From Steinernema hermaphroditum (taxonomy: Eukaryota > Nematoda > Chromadorea > Rhabditida > Steinernematidae): a DNA stretch of 64,000 nt. The position numbers and the translations under genes were made by a program. Position 1 is the stretch's first letter. Every line of letters begins with the position of its first letter. The stretch lies in contig CM059624.1 in NCBI GenBank assembly GCA_030435675.1, forward strand, positions 2,132,769-2,196,768, given 5' to 3'. Below are positions 42,354 to 53,100 of this stretch, one piece after another. The notes below the pieces were generated by a model that had not been told where the DNA came from, made no database searches, and saw only the letters and a program-made list of their open reading frames with translations.

Positions 42354-42406
42354 TTATACGCGTCTCTCATATGTTCCGCCGACCAGCCATAAAATGGTTT
42401 GGGGAA

Positions 42407-42490
42407 GAACGAAAATGGGATTTTTGGAGATATAATGTGTTTTGAAGCTATGATGAGCCAGGTGTGGGAGCCGAAAGCCAACGTTTTATG
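42407..42490 (-). promoter_or_regulatory. conserved upstream element of RF-peptide genes, copy 3
   Basis: Minus strand: CCATAAAACG, CTTTCGGCTCCCACACCTGG, CTCATCATAGCTTCAAAAC, ACATTATATCTCC, CCCATTTTCGTTC. It aligns with 3397-3480 and 22685-22768. Confidence 0.7.
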
Positions 42491-42602
42491 GGATGGGATA
42501 GAGAAACCCCGATGTAGTCGGATTCCAGCGTTCAAACGCTCCGAAGCTTTCTACGTAACTTCGAAACAGATAAATGTTGTCCGTATTTTGGGGTAAAAGT
42601 TT

Positions 42603-42674
42603 GGGCTGAGCCGGGGATTGATCCCGGGACCTCTCGCACCCTAAGCGAGAATCATACCACTGGACCACTCAGCC
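42603..42674 (-). tRNA. tRNA-Pro(AGG), left member of second divergent pair
   Basis: Same as the 3.06 kb copy with one D-arm change (CCACTGGACC for CCACTAGACC on the + strand). T-loop ATCAATC again lacks T54. Acceptor GGCTGAG/CTCAGCC, discriminator C. Confidence 0.86.
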
Positions 42675-42778
42675 GTGAGATCTGCGCATCCCTCAAGGGA
42701 AAGGCCGTCGAGAGTTTCAATTAATTAGGTCATCGATACCCCTGGAGGAGAAGGTCATCGAGAAAGGAAAACCACCAC

Positions 42779-42850
42779 GGCTGAGTGGTCTAGTGGTATG
42801 ATTCTCGCTTAGGGTGCGAGAGGTCCCGGGATCAATCCCCGGCTCAGCCC
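42779..42850 (+). tRNA. tRNA-Pro(AGG), right member of second divergent pair
   Basis: Acceptor GGCTGAG/CTCAGCC fully paired, anticodon loop TTAGGGT, T-loop ATCAATC, discriminator C. The 104-bp spacer to its partner is the reverse complement of the 3137-3240 spacer with few changes. Confidence 0.88.
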
Positions 42851-43114
42851 GAACTTTTTTCATTTGACATTTCATATACTGCCATTGTATTTTGAAGACC
42901 TATACCTGCACAAATTTTTCTTTACCTGTTGCACAGGCCAAATAAAACTCTTCAAGTAGGCATGGTGCAAATCGCATCACATTTTCTAGCACATTTCTTT
43001 TCAATGTGCCATTTTCACGCATCGCCCATCACTTCATTTAGTCAGATGTATTCCTGACCTAATCGTAGAACAGCAGACCACGTCGTAAGCTAGTGGATAG
43101 ACCTCTTCAGAGCC

Positions 43115-43351
43115 ATGGCTTGTGCAGCGAACTGCATCATTATGGAATCTATTGTTCTTTTCATTCCTTTTGGCTTCCTACTCTTCCTTCTCAGCATTTG
43201 CCTCTTCGTGCATCTCCGTTCCTGTTTTGCAAAGAAATCGGAACTCACCGACCTCGTCGACGTCGGCTATAAGCGCCTCAGCAATGGTCAGACCGTCTTT
43301 GTTCTCCCCGAAATCGCAGAATACGACATTGCCAATCCTTATCGCTATTAA
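43115..43351 (+). CDS. small single-span membrane protein, FTVVY-tail family, member 3 (78 aa)
   Basis: Span SIVLFIPFGFLLFLLSICLFV. The tail has GYKRLSNGQTVFVLPE and the end EYDIANPYRY-stop, aligning with members 2 and 4. Start ATG 43115; a second ATG at residue 10 is possible. Single exon. Confidence 0.72.
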   Translation: MACAANCIIMESIVLFIPFGFLLFLLSICLFVHLRSCFAKKSELTDLVDVGYKRLSNGQTVFVLPEIAEYDIANPYRY

Positions 43352-43770
43352 CAGTGTTGCATGTTTTGCATTGTGCTATCTGTGGTGTAAATTGAAAGGA
43401 CAAATGTATGCTTTCATAAAATTAGAAATAACTCATGCTACGTTTTGTTGTAACAGGCATTTGAGGAAGCTCAACCGAATAGGGAACCTTGGCTTTGGAT
43501 GAATCCGATCTATCCAAAGTTATCACGTGATTTCAAATATTCTTCATCTTCAGGACACGGTGAACCGAGCTTCTCATAGTTCTGCTCGTTTGTAATAACG
43601 TTTTTAGCCGGTATGAATCGTCACATGTATGATCCAGGCATAAGGCAAGTTATTAAGATTCCACTGGCGGAAAAATGCTGTATTGTGCAGCTCCTGCAGG
43701 GCGCCAATGTAAAGGCTCGTTCATGCTCTCTACGAGGGTGACGCTGTACTCCCGAGGTGCGCCCTGAAAA

Positions 43771-43854
43771 TTCAATAACTACGGAATTTCGCCATTTTTC
43801 TTTATCTCTGATAAGTGGATCTTTAAAGAATGGCGAAACACCATAGTTATTGAA
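43771..43854. repeat. 26-bp inverted repeat (hairpin)
   Basis: Arms TTCAATAACTACGGAATTTCGCCATT and AATGGCGAAACACCATAGTTATTGAA match at 23 of 26 positions across a 32-bp loop. Could be a short MITE remnant or a small-RNA hairpin. Confidence 0.6.
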
Positions 43855-43968
43855 CTTGCAGCTTTCCTGACCTGGAGATTATGCAGGACTATTCCGATAG
43901 ATTTTCTTTGAGTATGCGAATGATAGGTATTTATTTAATGATCCCAAAAGCACATGAAGGACACGAAA

Positions 43969-44262
43969 TTAATAAACGTACGGGTTGGCGACGTCGTAGG
44001 TGTAACCTACAGGATTAGGAGTTATATAGACGACGGTATGATCGCGGAGGCGATGATAACCAGCTTGTCTTGCCTGATGTTTCGTCAGATGTTGTTGACT
44101 GCCACAATAGGAGCGCATAGATTTGACTGCGTAACTGACAAGAAGAAAGACGGCAGCGACAATGGTGAAAAACGAAGCCAATAGAGCGGCAGCAGCCATC
44201 TTGATCTCAGCATCGCTAGTAAGATCCATGACGATCTTTTTGAAAGATCGCCAGAAGATCAT
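43969..44262 (-). CDS. small single-span membrane protein, FTVVY-tail family, member 4 (97 aa)
   Basis: Span AAALLASFFTIVAAVFLLVSYAV, Cys/Gln-rich turn, then GYHRLRDHTVVYITPNP and the end TYDVANPYVY-stop. It is the only member on the minus strand among the four with the full tail. M12 (44229) may be the true start. Confidence 0.7.
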   Translation of the reverse strand: MIFWRSFKKIVMDLTSDAEIKMAAAALLASFFTIVAAVFLLVSYAVKSMRSYCGSQQHLTKHQARQAGYHRLRDHTVVYITPNPVGYTYDVANPYVY

Positions 44263-44408
44263 CCCTTAAACATCTAAAGGAGAGCTGATGCGATGCAAGA
44301 AGGTAATGCTAAGAAAATGAGTGATGTAATTTAAATGTAGAAGGCATCGCTTGACTAGGCAATTAAGACCACACGGAATTCAAAAATTTATCTACCGTTT
44401 CTTCAATA

Positions 44409-44609
44409 ATGGACGAGCTTATTCTCTCAAACCTCCCTTTGGCTCTCCTCATTATCTTCGTTGTCGTCTCACTGTGCATTATGAATTGCTGCTCGAAGTA
44501 CGCCAGATCAGGAGCTGTTACGATAGACGAGCGCCGCTTGGAAGAAGGAGAGGTGTTTTATATCACTCGAAATACTTTTGATCACATGTGGACCAAAGAT
44601 CTTCAATGA
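44409..44609 (+). CDS. small single-span membrane protein, diverged FTVVY-tail family member (66 aa)
   Basis: Span LPLALLIIFVVVSLCIMNCC, then ERRLEEGEVFYITRNTFDHM. The RRL...EVFYIT block aligns with RLxxxTVVYIT of the family, but the DVANPYxY end is absent (ends TKDLQ). Single exon. Confidence 0.6.
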   Translation: MDELILSNLPLALLIIFVVVSLCIMNCCSKYARSGAVTIDERRLEEGEVFYITRNTFDHMWTKDLQ

Positions 44610-45106
44610 GAAGAATGTAGGTGTCTCCATTGCTTTCTCAAGCCCCATCGACATTGGAACATCTGTTGATTCATTTCTGGATCGTTACGCAATAAACCAA
44701 CGTGCTCAACTTCATGACATGCATAATTCTTGTACGATGTTTTTGATTCCAGATGTGATGTAAAGCAACTGTTTGTTTCCGTAATGCATAAACACGATAT
44801 AAAAGAAATCAAATGAAAGAGAATAAAATGGTGTCAGAATCCTTCCACTATCGGAGACCATGTGCTTTGTTCAGATATGAAAGCATGTCACACATCTTGG
44901 AAGACTAGGATCCCCGGATTAGATATTGAAAAGGATGTAGCGACAAAACACCGAGAAAAAAAAAGACTTTCAAGGACCGGTAACTACGAAGACCGCCAAG
45001 ATAAGTATTTTATGGTAACAACACCGGCAAAAATACACGATTAAAGATTGAGGAGATCGAAACGAGCGTATGCTCTAGTATGTTCTTTGCATAAGTCCTA
45101 GGCCTA

Positions 45107-45213
45107 AACTTGGCTTAGGCTCCGACATAGGCTCATATCTGTATCTGTTTTAAGCGAACTTGGCTTAGGCTCCGACATAGGCTCATATCTGTATCTCATA
45201 TCTGTTTTAAGCG
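45107..45213. repeat. 50-bp tandem duplication
   Basis: Two copies of AACTTGGCTTAGGCTCCGAC...CTGTTTTAAGCG start at 45107 and 45157. The second carries a short internal duplication (CATATCTGTATCTCATATCT). Confidence 0.75.
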
Positions 45214-45544
45214 AGCCCTGCCGACTTGGTAGCCGACTAGAGAATTGATGGCCATTTTTTTGGCGGTGATCGAAGTTGGCGTTCTTCTTTGGAACATGTA
45301 ATCCCTTAAGACAGCCTAAAAACAGAAGGTTTCATATGGCTAATGTGCTAGAAAATCTACGAAAAGCTTATTGTGGGTAGACGCAGACATACCCTTTGGC
45401 AACTTTCCCTGCATATGTCCTTAAGTCTTTTCCCCCGTCTGTACTTGTGTCTCGAATAAAAAAGCGGCTCCCTTTGTCAACTCGGATCACAGCAATGCAC
45501 CATGTATTTTACAATTAACTCTTTATTCATAATACAGATCAGCA

Positions 45545-45802
45545 TCAAACACAACTGGAGGAGCCATTATAGTCTCCGTAATAATTACCCTGATCGGGAG
45601 TCATTAGATGCGAGTCGAAGTGGTCCAAGAAGCGTCGATAGGAGTGGTCCTTGAAGTCATACTCATCACCTATTAAGGAACGAGAACGGGTAATCATGTG
45701 GCAGATAAGAAGCATCATGATGATCAGGATGATGTTCGTAATCGCGATGATTACAAAGGCGATCTTCATCTGTTGCTCGAGGTCGGGTAGCGAAGCTGCC
45801 AT
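45545..45802 (-). CDS. small single-span membrane protein, unknown (85 aa)
   Basis: The open frame begins further upstream (45931), but MAASLPDLEQQMK at 45802 gives a compact protein like its neighbours. Span AFVIIAITNIILIIMMLLICHMI, then a His/Asp/Tyr-rich tail (SYRRFLDHFDSHL) ending GNYYGDYNGSSSCV. Same size and layout as the FTVVY-tail cluster, but without the shared motif. Confidence 0.55.
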   Translation of the reverse strand: MAASLPDLEQQMKIAFVIIAITNIILIIMMLLICHMITRSRSLIGDEYDFKDHSYRRFLDHFDSHLMTPDQGNYYGDYNGSSSCV

Positions 45803-46073
45803 CTCCAACATCGTTATTTCGAAACCTAGCCGGTGTCCAGAAGATCGAGCAATAAATGTGAGTGTACGGTATGCGATGCACAGGTTTGGAGAGTCTGTTT
45901 TTAGTAAAGCGATACAGTAACGGTTGACCAAAATAGGCAGCCTATAGGAAGCTACTTAGCGTGCATGCTGAGGACCACCCCTTATCAGGTCCTTAGACCA
46001 CTGAGGTCATCTAGTGGGTGAACAAATTGCATAATCCCCTATATATAAATGGAGAACCGACGGGTCCGTTGGT

Positions 46074-46077
<4 letters not shown>

Positions 46078-46113
<36 letters not shown>
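46078..46113. repeat. (TG)n microsatellite
   Basis: About 18 uninterrupted TG units. Confidence 0.95.
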
Positions 46114-46116
<3 letters not shown>

Positions 46117-46139
46117 TCCGTGAGCACGGGGAAAACACC

Positions 46140-46228
46140 CACACAAAATAAGGACCCCGAGGGGAACCGAACCCGGCACCGCCCGCTTACAAACGAAGCA
46201 CGTTCGCAATGAGCCACACAAGCAGTTG
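46140..46228 (-). repeat. tRNA-derived SINE-like repeat, copy B
   Basis: Minus strand: TGTGTGGCTCATTGCGAACG, TTTGTAA, then GCCGGGTTCGGTTCCCC (B-box). Same order as 35640-35740. The TG microsatellite is next to it. Confidence 0.5.
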
Positions 46229-46344
46229 AGGTGGTAGCGCTATACTTCCACCATATCTCTGGCGACGCAAGGCTTTGCGTTTCTCTACAGTTTTTGTGCC
46301 GTTTTTAGCGTATTTTTTAGCTTTGCAGATTTTTGGACAACTTC

Positions 46345-46510
46345 AGTCATTTGCATGAGCACCAATCTTGCCGCCCGCAGGGCTACGGTGTCTTGCCGCC
46401 CGCAGGGCTACAGTTTTTGGCCCCAAATTCAGCCGTTTGCACCAGCACCAATCTTGCCGCCCGCAGGGCTACAGTTTTTTGGCCCCAACTTCAGCCATTT
46501 GCATGAGCTC
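46345..46510 (+). repeat. tandem repeat, three imperfect units
   Basis: The core CTTGCCGCCCGCAGGGCTACAG is repeated three times. Two of these are followed by TTTTTGGCCCCAA...TTCAGCC and (A/G)TTTGCA. Noncoding. Confidence 0.75.
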
Positions 46511-47166
46511 CTAATTGGCTTTTAGTACCTGGAGGGCGCGAATTCGCGCGCAGCCGGGTTTATATATATAATTATTCATTTCAAATCAACCAGCAAACAA
46601 TCTACCAACTGTAGTAGTGACTATGTATAACTACAACCATGAAATAACGACGGGGATTGGCTACCGTATGCGGGGGGAACGGGGGGAGGGGGGTTGCGGA
46701 TTCGTGCTCAAGAGTCGAGGACCTCCAATCAAACCGATGGGCCGCGGCCGAAAGGAGCATCCCGCCCGAGCGGAATCCACAAGAAAAACGAGGCTAACGA
46801 CGCTCTCCGCACAGGCGCTCGACCCACGAGGGGTTGACCGACCGAGGCCCGTAGCGGGAACGCGTTACGGGGAACAACAATCAAACGGGATACGGTAGCC
46901 ATTGAGCTGGGATTCAAAACAAACACTGTAACACACGCGATATGATGAACATTGGTTACGGTAGAAATTTCATTTTGGCGACGTCTTGCCGGTTCTGCGC
47001 GGGGGCAACGCGGCTGATGAACCTGAAACGGGGGTGATTAGGGGTGTGTTCGAGGGTGGAGATAGTCAAACCACTGAAAGACACATCGACGGACAAGGAC
47101 GTAACATATATACACTAAAAATGGACAAGGACGAACATGAGTTATGCACAAGGAAGGGAGACATAC
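46511..47166. other. no gene recognised left of the last right-block exon
   Basis: The right Ig block exon ends at 47167 in phase 1 with a clear donor, so another exon must lie further left, but I see no partner here. A G-rich run (GGGGGGAACGGGGGGAGGGG) occurs at about 46672. Confidence 0.5.
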
Positions 47167-50100
47167 CTTCGAGCAAGATCATCGCGGTGGCCAAATCTTC
47201 GCCGAAAGTGTTTCGAATGGTGCACAAGTATTCGCCTAAGTGCTTCTCGGTGACTTTCAGAATAGAAAGTCGCGAAGCGGTCGCGGTGGATTCGATTTCG
47301 ATGTCGGCGTCGCCGTCGTGGAGGCGTCGGTCGCCTTGGAACCACGAAACAACGGGACGCGGTTGGCCCTCGAACTCGCAGGAAAGTTCGGCTTTTTGGC
47401 CGACGGCAAGTTGGAGGGAGATTGGGGGTCGTGTGAATCGGGGCAGAACGGAGGTCGACCTGGAAAAGAGGCAGAGTTAGAAACGATAGAACCGAGGACT
47501 GAGCTAGCTACAAAAGACGATTTTCTACTGTAGGACGCGTATGTCTTACCCAAGAGGCGGTTCGATGACATTGACCTGTACAAAGGCCGACGCCGATCCA
47601 CTCGTGTTGACGGCCTGAAGTTTGTAGCTACCAGAATCTTCGGCCGTCAGTTCGCAAATTCGTAGATGGAATACGTTTTCGACGTTTGAGGTCTGGAAGC
47701 GGATGTTTAGACGAAGAAAAGAAGGGATATGGGTACCTGATATTTGCTTCCAGGAGCAAGCTGTTTGCCACCTTTGAACCAGGTGATCACAGGGTCGGGA
47801 TGTCCTTTTGCGCTGACCGAGACGATTGTTGTCGAGCCAAATTCGGCGTCGATCGTTTTGTTGAGGGCTTTCACGATCGGCATCTCTTCGGCGAGCGATT
47901 TCTCGGTTTGTTCTGAAAAGGATGCGTTAAAAGAGAATGATCTGTGTTTTGATGTTCCCACAGGCTGCCCCTTTTAGAGGTAGGATTAGGAGCTTTTAAA
48001 GGGAACATGAAGACAAAATTTCGGCGGAACTTGAGAAGAAGAATAGTACCAATAAACCGAGCTAGAATCAGTCAATACTCGAAGAGGTTATTCTTCACAA
48101 AAGTCCAATTTGAGGTGGGGTTTCGATGGGGACTTGTGGTTGGGCAAGAAGTGAACCAAACTTTACATACCTTTGATCTGAACGGTCATGCAGCACTTGG
48201 CTGTACCAACAGCATTCTCCGCGACACAGTAGTACTCTCCTGCGTCTTCGGGGAACGCGTCTTGAATCGTCAATGTCATCTTGTCGCCAATTCGACCATG
48301 GGTGAAGCCACTCGAATCGGTCACTTCCATGCGGTTATGCATCCAACGAACGTTGACCGGCTTGGAGCCTTCGACAAGTTCCGCTTCCAAGACTGCCTTG
48401 CTACCGTCGGTAACAGGATCGAGGACCTTCTTCTCGAAGGAGAACTTCGGCGGCGTTCCATCGGCGGCCGTCTTCTTCTTCCCTTCAACTTCCAAGTTCA
48501 TCTGACTGCTAGCGGAGCCGAGGGCATTCTCCGCCTTGCAGGTGTAGGTACCCGCTTCAGCCGACGACAGGTTGATGAACTTCAGCGTGGCGCACTCGCC
48601 GTCGTAGAACATCTGGTAGCGGTCCGGCTGCGGAATGAGGGCGGTTCCGTTGCGGTGCCACGAGATGGCCGGGGCGGGATAGCCGTAGACGCTGCATTCG
48701 ACGGACGTGGTCTCGCCTTGCTGGGCTTTGAACTTTCCGGGAAGCACTTCGACGAACGTCGGCGCTTTGGGTTCTTTGCGTGAGCGGCGACGCATCAGCT
48801 CGATCTTCTCGGCGTCGGCGGCGATGACCTCTACTTCAGAACTGCATGTCGCGATGCCTTCGGCATTCGAGGCCGTGCAGTTGTAGAAGCCTTTGTCATA
48901 GACGCTGACGTGGTGGACCTAAAGAAATGTGATAAGATGGCTCCTTTGAAAACAAGTCGTTTGGTCATCAAATTCTCCGGATTTGAACCCGATGGATTAC
49001 TCCTTGTAGATCATTCTACAAAGTAAGGTCAAATATACAAAATTTGGAGTCTTAGAAGGCTTCTTTCCGAACAGCATTGGACAAATTGAATCAGAAGACC
49101 TGTAGAACTTTTGGGACACCTTGTACATACCTCCAAATAATAGAAGTCCCCATCATGGTAGATAGAATACTTATTTCCCGTTTCCAGAATCATTCCGTTC
49201 TTGTCCCAAGTGACTTCAGCCTGAGGGTTAGCGCTAACGGCGGTCTTCAGTCTCAACGACTTGTACTCCTCAAGTGACTTCTTAGGCTTGGGCTTCACTA
49301 GGAACTTGGGACGGCAGGGTTTCTTGTTTCTTTCTTGGACGGCGAAACGGATATCTTCCAGGGCTAAAAAACACTTTTTTATAAGGCTACCCTATTGTTG
49401 CATACTTGTAGAGGGCTCCTCCTTAGAATCCTGCATAGAAACTGGTCCAGGTTCTTCGAGACTCGTCCCAGCTAAGACCGACTCGGCCAAGCCTTTGGCG
49501 TCTGTCCTCGAAGGTCCCTTTCTTCTCTTCTTGGCCAGTTTGCCAGCCACGGCGGCGGCATCTCCGGCTTTCAGTTCGAGATCTTCAAGACCGACAACAA
49601 AATTCGGGGCGGCACCCTTTCTTTTGCTGTGGAGATGCACTCGACGAACGTCTTTCTTATCTCCCTGAATTGTACGGTAGACAAAGTCCTCGCTTTTTAG
49701 GCTTACAGTCTTGTAAGATTCGAAGGTTTGGATGACGATTTCTTCGGTTTCGATTCCGGTGAATACGGGCGGTTTGAGATTTCTCGGTTCGCCAACATTC
49801 AGACTTCCGTTGGTTTGGACAGTTCCATGGACATTGGAGGCCTCGACAGAATAGGAGCCGATGTCAGAAACATGGATTCCGGATATCTTTAGGAGGCACT
49901 TCGTCGGCGTCGGGTAGGTGATCTGAAAGGCGCAAGTTGGCCTACTGGGAATCTTTGTCTAACGCACCTGATATTGCCGCTTCTCGATGATTTTCTCGCC
50001 ATTGTGGAACCACGTCAAATCAGGCAATGGAAATCCTCCGATCTCCACCTCAAATTCCACATCGGCTCCAATAGGACTCCAGATGTCCCTCAAACACTTG

Positions 50101-53100
50101 AGGAATCGCGGGGGTCCAGCGGGTTTGTCCGACGTTTCGCCGACCAAAAGATAGCATTGAGTAATCGATTCTCCATGTTCATTGCGAGCTACACACTGGT
50201 ACGTTCCTTGCTGCGTCTTCACAACCGTATTCGCCCTGATTTCGATCTCATTTCCGACGCGGTACTCCGTCCAAACACCCTTAAGATCGCTCAGAGGAAC
50301 GGTCTTTCTGTTGTCGTTGACGTAGAACCAGGAGAGGTGAGGATCGGGGCGGCCTTCGACGGTGCATTTCAGCGTGACGGGATGACCCGTCACGACGCCC
50401 ATATCTTCGAGTTCTTTGGTGAAGTTGGGCGCGAGCTTCTTGGTGGTGTCGTAGCCGGCACGGGTCACAATCAGTTGAATGTCGACCTGCTCGCTGCCTT
50501 CTGAGTTCTCGGCGATGCAGGTGAACTGTCCAGACGATTTCAGGACGGCACATTCCAGGCAGAGGATGGATTCTCCGGTTCCGGTTACCCGGATCGAGTA
50601 GAGTTTGTTGGTGCGAGTAATCTGAAAACCTCGTCAACCCAATTATGTGCGTTTTATCGTACCTCTTTTCCGTCCTTCTGCCAAGTAATCCTCGGCGCCG
50701 GTTCGCCAATAGCCCTGGCTACCAATTCCAGTGGGGATCCCTCGCCGATGTTGATGGTCGAGGCGGGAATCCTAGTGAACTGAGGCTTCGATTTCTTCCC
50801 TTTGGTTGTGTCGGCAGTCACCAAGTGGGCATCCGGTCCAACGGTGCTGGCGATGGTCAGCATGCACTCGGTGCTCTGGACGCCAGCACGGTTTCGGGCA
50901 GTGCACTAAAGTATACATTCAGCCAAGGTTCCTTAGTTTCCTCAGTTACCATATAGATGCCGGTATCTTCAGCGGAAACGTTGGAGATGGTCAGTGTGCA
51001 GGCGCCGTTTTCATCGAATTTCAGCTGGCGCTTTCTGGTCGTGTTGATGACTTCGTCGTCTTTCAGCCAAGTGATGTCAGGGTCGGGAACGCCGGTGATC
51101 ACACATTTGAGATTCACAGTCTCTCCGGCCATGGCGGTCTTGTCTTTCAAAGCTTTGGTGAAAACAGGCGACTGATCTTCTCTGGCAGGGACGGTCTCCT
51201 CGATTTTGAGCGATTCTAAAAAGGTTCATAATAGTAATCCATAGTAGATTGACTCCTTACCTTTGTCGACGAAGCTGACGTCCGCCGAGCAATGGGCATC
51301 TCCGTAGATATTTGAAGCTATGGCCGTGTAGGTTCCACACCATTTATTGCTGAATTCTTTAATCTCCAAGCTATAGACGTTGTCTTCCTTCTTGGTCTCA
51401 ATTTCAGGGCCGGCGTGGATGGCTTTTCCATTGAAGAGCCATCGTACTTCTGGTTGAGGCGTTCCTTCTGCCTCGCATCTCAACACGATCGTTTCGCTTT
51501 CCACTCGGACACTGATGTTTTCCAACTTCTGAGAAAATCTCGGCATGTTGAGGAGATAATCTTCGGTTCCGGTGGCAGCCTCTACAGTAACCTTGCATCT
51601 GGTGGTGACCGATCCGAGGTTGTTGGAGATCCTGCACATGTACTCTCCTTCGTGCTCCTTCTTCGCTTCATAAATCTTCAAGAAAGCGATTCTTCCATCA
51701 AAGTAAGTCCTCAGCAGCTTCGACTCGGTGATCTTTTCTCCGTTGAAGTACCACTCGGCCGTGGCTTCGGGGAAAGCTTCGACTTCGACTTCCAGAAGCT
51801 CACGGTTACCCTCGTGGACCTTTGAGTCGTTCAGACCTCTGGTGATGATCGGCCGGGTCGGTTCTCTGGCTGGAGACGGTTCTCTCTTGGTGGGCTTTGT
51901 GATGCCCATGTCGACAACTTTGAGTTCGGCATGGGTAAAGTCCTTTCCTTCGGAGTTCTCCGCCTCGCAAGTGTACTCTCCAGCGTCGTCGGGGGTAACA
52001 TTCATGATGTTCAGCCTGACCACTCCCTTGCGGTCGACGTATTGGAGCATTCGACTGTTCATCAGCATTTTCAGGCCGTCTTTGTACCAAGTGATCTGTG
52101 GGATCGGTTTGCCGACCACACAGCACTCGAAGACGACCTCGGTGTTCTCGATGGCCGAGACGTTAGAGAGGGGGTCCTTGAACTTGGGCTTCATGGTGAT
52201 GGCTTCTTCGCTCGCTGAAAATGATGGCTAAGAAAAGGAGGAAAAGATGGACCTACGCTGAATAGTCAAAACACAGGTGGATTTCACCTCTCCATGGGTG
52301 TTGCTGGCTGTGCATGTGTAGAGACCAGAGTGCGTTCGCTTGGCTCCTTTGATCAACAGTGTGCAGACACCGTTCTCGAACTGAAAGTCGATGTTATTGG
52401 AGCACTATGTCAAATACACTTTTCGGTATTTTGGAGGGAATAAGGGATTCGAAAGAGGGTTATTTATACAGCCATTTGTCATGTTGATATGGATAATGAT
52501 ATGTGTAGGGAAGGTAAAACTACTTAGTACCTCTCGGAGCTAGTAAACGGATCTTAGGTGGACTAGGCAGGGCACGCAATATAGAAATGATTTCCCCATC
52601 TAAACCTCCTGAGTGTTTGCTATCGATAAGGGACTCTTTACACACCGATTCTGTGATCCTAGTAGCCTTTGATTTGTGACCCCCTACCCTGTCCTACTTA
52701 CAGTAGCCGAAGCATTAGCACACGGTTTTCCATCCTTGTTCCATTCGATTTTGGGGGTGGGGGTGCCAGTGACCGCGCACACAAGAGTAACCTCCAGGTT
52801 CTCTGGAAGCTCCCTCGCGGCGGGCAATGGCATTCTGAATACGGGGGCATGACTTTCTTCTCCTTCATCGGTGCGGGGCGATCCGTCTGAGTCGTTCATA
52901 TAAGTCTATTATACGCTACCGTAATCCTACCTCTGACAGTGACCACGCAAGAACACGAGCTCTCGCCAAGAGAATTCTTAGCGACAACCTCGTAAGTTCC
53001 AGAATCTTCTACAACTGAATCCATGATGGTTAAGGTGTATTTCTTCGACGTTTCATCGCTCTGAATACGGTACTTTTCCGTTTGCTTCAGCATCGTTCCA

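Noticed and set aside
46345..46510. CRISPR-like repeat array
   Set aside because: Three imperfect units without uniform spacers in a eukaryotic genome; a simple tandem repeat.
48007..48783. 258-codon plus-strand ORF
   Set aside because: Antisense of the Ig exon 48171-48918.
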